Shown here piece by piece: positions 56,319-64,000 of a DNA stretch of 64,000 nucleotides. The notes under the pieces were generated by a model that ran no database searches, had not been told where the DNA came from, and was given only the letters and a program-made list of their open reading frames with translations. Source of the stretch: Cercophora sp. LCS_1 (lineage: Eukaryota > Ascomycota > Sordariomycetes > Sordariales > Lasiosphaeriaceae); the NCBI GenBank assembly GCA_036250225.1, contig JAPZLL010000054.1:124001-188000 (forward strand), written 5' to 3'. How positions within the stretch are numbered: position 1 is the first letter of the stretch; every line of letters begins with the position of its first letter. Made by a program: the position numbers and the translations under genes.

Positions 56319-57060
56319 ATGAAGGTGACAGCCCTCTCCCTCCCCCTCCTGGCCTCCCTGGCCTCCGCCGGCCCCCTCACCGAGCGCCAATCCTGCCCAA
56401 AAGTGCACGTCTTCGGCGCCCGCGAAACCACCGTTCCCCAGGGCTACGGCACCTCCCAGGGCCTGGTCGACCAAGTCGTGCGCGCCTACTCCGGCGCCAC
56501 AAAGGAGGCCATCGTGTACCCGGCCTGCGGCGGTCAGTCCAACTGCGGTGGTGCCTCGTACGACAGCTCGCAGACGCAGGGCACCGCGGCCGTCGTCAAG
56601 GCCGTGACGGACTTTAACAAGAAATGCCCAGACACCAAGATTGTGTTGATTGGCTATTCGCAGGGCGGGCAGATCATGGACAATGCGCTGTGCGGTGGTG
56701 CGGGTAATACGCTCACCGGTGCCGCGCTGGCGTCCGTCAAGGCGGCCATTTTCATGGGGGATCCGAGGAACGTGAATGGGTTGCCGTATAATGTGGGGAC
56801 TTGCAAGAACAAGGGGGTACGTTTTAACGCTGAAAAGCTTGGGATGGGGGTGGGAATGCTGACGAGACACACAGTTCGCTGCTCGCCCCAGCGGCTTCCA
56901 GTGCAAGCCCGCCGACCCGTCCATCATCCAGTCGTACTGCGACTCGACGGATCCGTACTGCTGCAATGGCAACGACGCCAACTCGCACCAGCAGTATGTC
57001 AACAAGTATGGGTCGCAGGCATTGACGTTCATCAAGAAGTTGCTTGATGCAAGCCCGTAA
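56319..57060 (+). CDS. Secreted CE5 esterase (acetylxylan esterase/cutinase family)
   Basis: Exons 56319-56816 and 56875-57060 give 227 residues; the 58-nt intron has a GTACGT donor and GCTGAC branch site. An N-terminal signal peptide is clear (MKVTALSLPLLASLASAGP), followed by a possible LTERQ pro-peptide site. The mature enzyme has CPKVHVFGARETTVPQGYG, the nucleophile elbow GYSQGG, then DPYCCNGND (catalytic Asp) and NSHQQYV (catalytic His), with paired cysteines. This is carbohydrate esterase family 5; sequence details fit acetylxylan esterase more than cutinase. It would remove acetyl groups from xylan outside the cell. No cellulose-binding module is attached. Confidence 0.93.
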
Positions 57061-57123
57061 GGCAAGCACTTACCTCCCCGGTGGTGCGGCGATTTGGTTT
57101 GTAAATATTAGTTTGGAGAACTG

Positions 57124-57151
57124 AAAAAAAAAAAAAAAAAAAAAAAAAAAA
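57124..57151. repeat. A28 homopolymer
   Basis: Twenty-eight A residues in the 3' region between the convergent esterase (stop at 57060) and zinc-ribbon gene (stop at 57213). It is A on the plus strand. Confidence 0.95.
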
Positions 57152-57212
57152 CAAGTGTACAAAATTGGTTCATTCTGTTCTTGTTCCTTGCCCCGTGAAA
57201 CGAGTGACACGA

Positions 57213-57755
57213 CTACTCTCGCTTCAGTGACCTCCCGCATCGACGACAGAACAAATCCATCAAATCGCATCCATTCCCACACCCAGCGCAATATTGGATG
57301 TTGGGTGCTGGGGCGCCTCCGCTCGCTAGACTGGACCGCGGGCTGATGGAACTGTTTTGCGGCGTGCCGAATTGGCCTGGTGGCACAACGAGGGGAGTAG
57401 GCGGCGGTGGGAAGTCTTCATGCGTGCCAGCTCCGATTTGCATTGTGGCGATGGACCCGGCGACAGGAGCGACGCCGGGTGGGAAGGCAGCGCTGGCGTT
57501 AGCGATGGTGGATGCTTGGAGGGCTTCGGCCACGGCTTTCTTGACGCGTTCTTCGGTTTCTTCGTCTTGACGCTTCTTCAATTCAGCTTGTCGCTCGATT
57601 TCTTGTCGTTGCTGGGCCTGTTGTTGCTGTTGTAGCAGCTGCTGTTGAGCTTGGAGCGAGGCTTGGCGCTCGACCTCTTGTCGGGCGGAGGCTCGCGAGG
57701 CGCCGACGACGAGGGCGGTACCAAGGATGGGGTGGCCGCGGCGGCGGTTGAACAT
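57213..57755 (-). CDS. Gln-rich coiled-coil protein with C-terminal zinc ribbon
   Basis: Single exon of 180 residues using the ATG at 57755 (MFNRRRGHPILGTALVVGAS); the longer frame from 58085 reads through the leader. After the short basic/hydrophobic N-terminus comes a long Gln/Glu/Arg coiled coil (QEVERQASLQAQQQLLQQQQ), then a Pro-rich linker, and a C-terminal CAGCGNGCDLMDLFCRRCG zinc ribbon (CxxC, then CxxC). This order is found in a group of small fungal proteins of unknown function. Trinucleotide CAG-type repeats encode the Gln tract (about 57600-57650). Confidence 0.75.
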   Translation of the reverse strand: MFNRRRGHPILGTALVVGASRASARQEVERQASLQAQQQLLQQQQQAQQRQEIERQAELKKRQDEETEERVKKAVAEALQASTIANASAAFPPGVAPVAGSIATMQIGAGTHEDFPPPPTPLVVPPGQFGTPQNSSISPRSSLASGGAPAPNIQYCAGCGNGCDLMDLFCRRCGRSLKRE

Positions 57756-58267
57756 GGCGGAAGCGTGAGGACTGAGGATTTGAGGTTGGGTAAGAATACT
57801 GCTCAGGTGTTGAAAAGGTGTTGGAAAAAGTGAGGATGCGAGGTCCATCTTCCGAACAGAAGACTGCGTGGGATTTCGTGACGTGCATGTCCATGGGGTG
57901 CTTTCATTGTTCTGGTGCCGCTTCCGTTTTGTGGAGATGGAGGGTAGCGGCATGGGCGGGATGCAGAGCATGGCTTTGTTGCTTTGATGGTGTGAGGGGA
58001 AAAGTCGGGGCGGGGTTACACGGCCTTGACGGGACAGCTGATACGTAACATGAATGAGGGCATTCGGACGCATGAATGAGGTCATTCGGATGCAGGAATG
58101 AGGTCATTCGAACGCGAGAAAAACAGACGAAAAGACATGCAAAGCTCGGTGAAAGAGTCGATGTCTAATATTATGGCCTATCCGAAACAGCAGTTTGAAG
58201 CATCGGGTACAGTGAGCAAGTGCCCGTCCTAGATTTCCAACACTTGCATTTAGATAACGCTGTCCAC
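57756..58267. other. Intergenic region with a short tandem motif
   Basis: Promoter of the zinc-ribbon gene and 3' side of the MARVEL-like gene. At about 58046-58114 the motif GAATGAGG(G/T)CATTCG occurs about three times in tandem (spacing about 22-24 nt). No gene is seen. Confidence 0.55.
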
Positions 58268-59148
58268 TCAAACTGCAGCTGCTGGGTCTCTGGTGGTGTT
58301 TGTGTTGATTGGCTCAGGAGTCATGCCGGGGGCAGTCGCAGATGTTGTCGTTGGTTCAGCCGGGACTGTACCTCCTAGTGTTCCCGGGTTTGTACCATCG
58401 TAAATCGGGGAAGTCGAAGGTTGGAATATGCCACCAGTGGGCTCGACCTTGGTCGCCCGGCGTCTCCTGCAATATCATCAGCATCTGCCTATTCCCTGCT
58501 TTGCAACCAACTTACCGCAGGAATCTGTGCCGACGCTCCTTAGCGCGCCCGTGCTCAAAGACCCAGTATACGCCCTGCACATGTCAGTTGAACCCTCTAC
58601 AGCTAGATCTGGGAGACTCACTAGGATGGCACTGAGCAGGAAGCAGATGGACCCGATAAACGAAAATGCGAGCACTGTCCGCCAAGCTGAACAACCAGTC
58701 CAGTTGACGTTGACGCCTGGTCTCCCAACGAGATACCACCGACCCCAGTAGTATCCCCAGTACGTAGTATACCAGTCGGAATTGCATGTGTTGATGCCCG
58801 TCAACTGTGGTATTTTGTCAGCCCAGGCTCATAATCGAGGGTAGAACAACCTACAGTCTCCAGCACACAAAAGGCAACCAGCCAGGCAGCAAACATGAAC
58901 ACATCGATCGGAAACAGCCAAAAGGAGTACGCCAAAGGGGGGATGAGAACCAGGGCGAAGATAATGCTCAACGCGGCAATGACAGCGGCGTAAACCAAGC
59001 GAGCGCTAGGATCGGTCATGCCCGCATTATCGAACAGGTAGAAGAAGCGACCCAGGAGACCCAAAACGATGCCGCCACACACCAGCTGGCCGATGCGGAG
59101 GAACACCGAAAAGGCCCGCGAGGCGGTCCCCTTGCTTTCGAGCGTCAT
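58268..59148 (-). CDS. MARVEL-like tetraspan membrane protein
   Basis: Exons 59148-58855, 58804-58622, 58574-58516 and 58466-58268 give 244 residues; introns are 50, 47, 49 nt and phases agree. Four hydrophobic helices are visible: LVCGGIVLGLLGRFFYLF, LVYAAVIAALSIIFALVLIP, VFMFAAWLVAFCVLE and VLAFSFIGSICFLLSAIL. A cysteine-containing loop lies between helices 3 and 4 (INTCNSDW, then WTGCSAWR). The C-terminal tail is Thr/Pro-rich and cytoplasmic. This matches fungal MARVEL-domain proteins, which act in membrane domain organisation; yeast Nce102 and Fhn1 are relatives. The specific role is not known. Confidence 0.82.
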
Positions 59149-60044
59149 CGTATTGCGATGCGAGTTAGATTCGACGGAATGTCGTGTCTCAGTCGGGTTC
59201 TTGGCGCTGGTCTCTTCAAAAGTCTGTTGGAGAGAGGATGGACGGGGAGCGACATGGTAGGATCTGAATCTTCAATATCTTGCAGTCTTGAATAAAGAAG
59301 CATCGTCACATGCCACTTACGGTTGATTGATTGCGGGAGTCGGCCGGAAAAGGTCGGCGCCCACGGATGCGGTCGCGGGCTAGACGCGGGTTCGCGATGT
59401 GGTGGTGTGACATTTGTACGTCGAACAAAGAAACTCAACGCCAGTCCCGTCAACATGCGGCGCCGTGATGCCGCGCCAGAAAAATCGTCGCATGTATTGC
59501 TTGTCGCTGGTCGCATTGTTGGTTGTGTGGGGTTAGGGTTGAACGAGACCCAAATCGTGACATCCAAGTTGGGACAGAAGCTGCGAGTCGGAGCTGTGTT
59601 GCGCCTTCCGTTCACGGAATCTCCGCCATGCTGGTTCTGAAACCCATCGATCCCCCCCACTCATGGCTTCTCGAATGTTTGGCCGGTCCTGCCAACCGTT
59701 TCGTGGCCCCTATCTGCCCGATGCCGAATCGCCAATCGATGTTGTTTCCCCAATATGTCGCCCCGCGACGATTGGTTCCCGTGTCTCAGCTCTGCTCAGC
59801 TCTCCCACAAGATGGCGTCGCGCGATCATGATTGGTCGCAACTACAACTCGGCTCCCTAGCGCTGCAGATTTCTCGTCCTGCTGCCTTCGGGTGACGTCC
59901 GCTTTGGTCGTTGCCCGCGATTGCTGTTTCTTCAAGAATGGACCGGCAGCACAGCGTTACAATGCCCGACGAGACGGGTTCAATGCAACTGCTGCTGTCG
60001 GACGAAAACGGTGGGATGGTCGATCCTCTTGTCCCGCGTTCGAG
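59149..60044. promoter_or_regulatory. Divergent promoter with ATTGG boxes
   Basis: About 900 bases between the MARVEL-like start and the membrane protein start. ATTGG (reverse CCAAT) motifs lie at 59771 and 59831. A coding-like frame beginning at 59938 (MDRQHSVTMPDETGSMQ) ends at a stop near 60045 and may belong to an upstream exon. Confidence 0.45.
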
Positions 60045-62093
60045 ATGACAGCAAAGGCGGCTTGTCGCATGAGCCCAGAATGGCCGCTGATTCTTCTTAC
60101 GATCTGCTTGGTGCTTCTGACGGCGCTGCAGGCTAACGGATCTCTCTTGACAAGAGGATTTGCATTCGTCAACCAGTCCCGAAACTACTCCATCTTCTTT
60201 CTCCGCGCCGTCTCCGAGTTGGCTGGTCTTTCCCTTGCGGCGACGCTCGCGGTGACCCTGGAGTCCATGAAATGGTCTATGATGACGACGAACAACAGCA
60301 ACCAAGAGATTGAAGTCACTTCGCCTGCTAGACTGGTCAAGTTCCTGGCTTTGGACGTTGGGACGAGCTTTCTAGGCGTTCTCCAGCTGCTGTTTTCGCC
60401 CTCGGTGGGATCCAGGGGCGCCAAGCTATGGAGTATCGCGCGTTTAGCTGTGATGGCCGTTGTGCCCGTGACCGGGATTTTGATCATGAGTGAGCGCATT
60501 ATTCGTCAGTAGAGAGGGGCAGCGCTAACCCTGCATAGGCAACGTTGATGTTCGCCCGATATACGCCGCCATAGAAGGCTCGACGTCGTACCCGGGATAT
60601 GGCTTGAGCTCGATGAACGCCTCTTCCTCTATCGAGTACATCGGTTTCACAGACATCATCTTCGGCTCTAAATTCCTTGGCTTCGTCCAGGCTCCGTCCC
60701 TCTCCATCGACCTGACCCCTGAGTCCCTTCGGCAAAGAGTCTGCGGGCTGAACGCAGCCAAAGGCGACGAGTCAAGCTGCAACCGAGAATACTTCCTTAT
60801 CGGCGAAGCCGGCTTTATGGCGCCTGAGATCACGAATAATCCAGGACACACGGAGTCAGACATCATTCTTACAACAAACCACCGTGGGTACTATCTCCGC
60901 TTCGCAGTCGGCGACGCAGCAAAATCATTCAGTCCGACGGACTGTAAAGTGTACTCGGGCAGGTTCTTGAGCTACAACGTTGGGGCCATCTATTACTGCG
61001 TGGTTAACACTGCTGCCAACGAGTTGCACGCCCGTAAGTCAGCTATCTTTGCTCGTCGTCGAACACTCGTCTGATTCTCATAGGTGTTGTCAAATGTCCC
61101 GACACCACAGCATTTCAGTCTTCTTGTCTCAACACCACGCTGTGGCACCAGGACCCGGGATGGGTGATCCAAATGTCGGCATCCTTTAGGCACGCCTCGG
61201 TCGCTTACAGCCGCATCAATGGCACCATCCTCTGGCATTCCTTCAACGAGTCCAAGCCCGAAGTCCCCGCAGAGGTCGACGCCGCCGACATTCTCAAGGT
61301 CTACGACAATCTCCTCTTTGACACAACCAAGCTCGGGCGCAAGAAGGACGACGACCTCCCGCTCTTTTCTAGCTCGTCGTTTGCCACGCTCCTGTACCTA
61401 TCGATCCCCGAGTTTACGGTCGAAAATGCAAGAAATCCTCGCATCGCAAGAGACTGGTTCACCACCATGCAGACCCTTCTGGCCATGCCGCTCTACTACT
61501 GCCAGCCTGGCATGCTACGACGGCTTGTGCCCCTGAGGTTTCCGGGTGTGACGCTGGAGTCAAATTTGGACAGGATGCTGAGTCCCTTGCCGGAACGCAC
61601 AACTACAACAAGCTTTGCATATCAGAGATTCGAGACTGTTGCCGATCATGGTACGCTCATCGCATATGTTGTCCTCAGTGGGGTGGCGCTGCTATTTTGT
61701 GCTGGGGTACAGGTTGCCTTGGGCATTGCACATTCGAGAGGGCGAGCTGGCTTGGAGCACAACAATCTCAGTTCTTTCGGGGCTGTTGATTTGTTCAGGT
61801 ATTGCACGGTCGAGGACAAGGGCAGGGTCGTTTATCGCGGAGAGTCGAGTGAGTACCAAGAGATGGAGAACGGGTTCCTTGGGTGGCTCTCAGAGCTGAG
61901 GATCCGTTGGGCCGGGGATGGATCGAAACAAGAGATGCAGGGGCTTGAGTCTCGCCAGTACGGATCACAGCCTGTATGGGTTGGGTATGAGGCCATGTCG
62001 AAAAACCAGTTGGTTCCCGGAACCCCGTTATCCGGACGGTCCGCATCATTCTCGAGCCCGCGGCCTGCATATTATTGCGGCATTGCAAAGTGA
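60045..62093 (+). CDS. Large fungal integral membrane protein, unknown function
   Basis: Exons 60045-60489, 60539-61033 and 61084-62093 give about 649 residues; introns are 49 and 50 nt. The ATG at 60045 or 60069 is likely, but an upstream exon cannot be excluded. N-terminal helices (WPLILLTICLVLLTALQ, LAGLSLAATLAVTL, FLALDVGTSFLGVLQLLF, LAVMAVVPVTGILIM) precede a large loop with many N-glycosylation sites (NASSS, NTTLW, NGTIL) and conserved Cys. A last helix (LIAYVVLSGVALLFCAGVQV) precedes a cytoplasmic tail. This layout is common in uncharacterised Sordariomycete membrane proteins; no transport or enzyme motif is visible. Confidence 0.7.
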
Positions 62094-62582
62094 TCAGGGG
62101 TTCTAAAGTCTGTCCCTCGTGGATAGAGATAAGTTGGGATATTGGTGTTGTGGAGAAAATGGGGCCGTGGGCGTAAATTCGAGGGCTTCACTGCGCAGAG
62201 TTTTCTGCTCCTCATGAAATCGCAAATAATACACTGTGCCCGTCCTTCAACTCCACACATAAAAGCGACACAAGATTTGTGCTGAGATAGCTCAGAACGC
62301 CAAGAGCGTAGTTTTCGGTTAGTCAGGTGGGCGAAACAGGGCGAAACAGGGGGCCAAGCCCCTGTAATTCTTACGTCACCGTTGTTTACCACGCCAAACC
62401 GCGTCGCCAGCGTTCGCGACACGCCGAACAGGAAGCCAACAGAGGATTCAAAGTTTCCCTGAAACAACCGAGGAGCCACGTAGGTCGCAAAAACCTGACT
62501 TTCTCCGGCAGAATCTCCGCATTTGAAGACATTCACTGACAACGAACTGGTTTTAGCCCCTGGCAGTTGAAGCGGCGCTACG
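62094..62582. other. Intergenic region
   Basis: About 490 bases between the membrane protein and the right-edge gene. Short frames here (62072-62743 minus) are antisense or random. GTGGGCGAAACAGGGCGAAA near 62327 is a short tandem of GGGCGAAACA. Confidence 0.5.
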
Positions 62583-64000
62583 ATGCCTTCAGCAGCGTTG
62601 AGGCCTAGTGATGGCGAAACCATCCTAAACCGACTGCAGCAGCATGCCGGAATCTGGATCGGCGACATCGGTGCCCTTAAACGCCAAATCCTCGCAAAGC
62701 ACATGAACGCCCTCTTTCCTGGTCGGTTCCGCCAGGACGCCATAGCGACGAATTACTTTCTCACCGATGGCAGAGAAATCTCTTTCAAGAGAGTGCCAGC
62801 CGGGTCCATTGCTATCGCAGTTACATCTAAGATCGAGACCGATGTGCCTCATGAACACCGCGCTAAAGTCTACCACAAGGCCTTCGCTGGAATTCTTCCC
62901 CAGATGATGGTCCCTGCGTGGGCCCGAGACCCGGCCCTAATGCCGGATAATCGTGAATGGATTATTTCACGACTGCAGAAGCACGCGAAGAAATGGATTG
63001 ATGCAAAGGCCCTGCAGGAATCCATCGTCCGATCGTACTATCTCTCCCATCCAGAACGGGTCATGGATGCGGCCGACGACCCGACCAAGCCATACCTTCT
63101 CAGTAACGGTGAGGAGGTGATATTCGAAACCATGCCGATCGCTACTATTGTGGACGCTGTCGAAGCAGCCATCAGGAGCGACGTACCTTTCAAGGAGCGC
63201 CTTTCTATATATCACACTGTGCTTCGTGGAATGCCCGGCTACCAATCGTCCCCGGAATGGAAGGACGAAACACCTCGCAGCAAGTATAAAGAGCCGTTGA
63301 CACAATTCTCGAAGCCGCGTGACCCCGATATGGCCAACAGGACTCTCCTCGACCTCCTTGCTGCGGCCGGAAACTTCCCCGAGGAAGAAATGAAATGCAT
63401 TTCATGCCAGATTGTATGGTGGGACGGCTCGTCCGAAGGCGAGTTCAGCTGTATGATGAGCGCGGGACAGTGGACAATAAGTGGTGGCCGTCTTGGTCGA
63501 GACCACACGATTGACGATGTTCCCGTCAACTATTTCCGCGACCGGCTTATGGACTGGATCGCGGAAACCGTTAAAGAAGACACAAAAGAGGTCTGCCGCA
63601 AGGCCATTTGTCCCGACTTAACGGATGCCGAGATCGAGGAATACGTCCGGCTCGTCGCCGAGCACCGCGAGGAGATGAACAAGACACCGCCTCCACCGAC
63701 CCGTGAAGAAAAAATCCAACAGATCTTGGATTCGCAGGGAGCCCGGACGTACAACCAAGCACTAAAGCTCGTGTTGCTGTATGAGGCGCTGAACGAGATC
63801 GACGAGTCGGTCGACCACAAGACGCCCAAAATGGTGGGCGTCCAGCGCAACTTTGCCATAGGACCCAAGCCACTGGACGGATCGGTGTATATTCCTCACT
63901 GGGGCATGCTTCCACGCGAGAGAGAGCTCCCTCCGCAGCTTGAGGTGGACAGGGACTGCGACCAGGTGCGGGCCATGATCAAGATATTCTGCAAGACTTC
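62583..64000 (+). CDS. Partial gene at the right edge, unknown family
   Basis: An uninterrupted frame of 472 codons starts ATG at 62583 (MPSAALRPSDGETILNRLQQ) and runs off the window; an in-frame TGA lies 15 bases upstream, so this is the first Met. The protein looks natural: HAGIWIGDIGALKRQILAKH, then KAFAGILPQMMVPAWARDP, then DTKEVCRKAICPDLTDAEIE. It is rich in charged residues with predicted helices and has a CISC pair near residue 275. I recognise no family. Antisense open frames in the same region (62625-63915) are shadows of it. No intron signal is needed through 1.4 kb. Confidence 0.75.
   Translation, partial: MPSAALRPSDGETILNRLQQHAGIWIGDIGALKRQILAKHMNALFPGRFRQDAIATNYFLTDGREISFKRVPAGSIAIAVTSKIETDVPHEHRAKVYHKAFAGILPQMMVPAWARDPALMPDNREWIISRLQKHAKKWIDAKALQESIVRSYYLSHPERVMDAADDPTKPYLLSNGEEVIFETMPIATIVDAVEAAIRSDVPFKERLSIYHTVLRGMPGYQSSPEWKDETPRSKYKEPLTQFSKPRDPDMANRTLLDLLAAAGNFPEEEMKCISCQIVWWDGSSEGEFSCMMSAGQWTISGGRLGRDHTIDDVPVNYFRDRLMDWIAETVKEDTKEVCRKAICPDLTDAEIEEYVRLVAEHREEMNKTPPPPTREEKIQQILDSQGARTYNQALKLVLLYEALNEIDESVDHKTPKMVGVQRNFAIGPKPLDGSVYIPHWGMLPRERELPPQLEVDRDCDQVRAMIKIFCKT

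Noticed and set aside
57124..57151. Poly(A) tail of a retroposed copy
   Set aside because: The adjacent esterase has an intron and no target-site duplication was seen; a plain homopolymer is simpler.
62625..63915. Several minus-strand frames of 66-114 codons
   Set aside because: Shadows of the long plus-strand frame that starts at 62583.

Overview
This window looks like nuclear DNA of a filamentous ascomycete, most likely a Sordariomycete near the Sordariales. Genes carry many short introns (about 44-224 nt) with GT..AG ends and CTAAC/CTGAC-type branch sites. The coding sequence is GC-rich, intergenic spaces run 0.4-2.5 kb, and several families are typical of moulds: Medusa/acon-3, APSES Mbp1, PTH11-like rhodopsin-fold proteins, a LaeA-like methyltransferase and a fungal ULD protein. 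No rRNA gene, intact tRNA gene, CRISPR array or complete transposon was seen. Exon boundaries below come from reading frames and splice signals by eye.

Layout. 1-12.5 kb: the conidiation regulator acon-3/medA with a long upstream region, a Ste20-like kinase, a small unknown gene, and a C2H2 zinc-finger protein on the minus strand. 14-31 kb: a run of minus-strand genes: Emw1/TTC27 TPR protein, GYF-domain protein, a degenerate dienelactone-hydrolase/SnoaL fusion, a seven-helix PTH11-like membrane protein, and a 5'-nucleotidase-type phosphoesterase. 31-37 kb: a GNAT acetyltransferase, a Cup1-like LYR protein tail-to-tail with it, and the MBF subunit Mbp1, which shares a promoter with the LYR gene. 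37-47.5 kb: an NmrA-like oxidoreductase, the kinetochore protein Fta1/CENP-L, a SAM methyltransferase, the endosomal FYVE protein Pep7/Vac1 and, divergent from it, siroheme synthase Met8.

47.4-56 kb is accessory in character: a ULD protein with cysteine clusters, an F-box/LRR-like gene, a decayed relative of that F-box gene, a small coiled-coil gene, and diverged direct repeats whose differences are mostly transitions. 56-64 kb: a secreted CE5 esterase, a zinc-ribbon coiled-coil protein, a MARVEL-like membrane protein, a large unknown membrane protein, and a partial gene that runs off the right edge (open frame 62583-64000).

Most genes are unlinked housekeeping or regulatory functions rather than one pathway. 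The clearest local logic is the divergent pairs (phosphoesterase/GNAT, LYR/Mbp1, Pep7/Met8, MARVEL/membrane protein) and the repeat-flanked accessory block at 47.5-54 kb.
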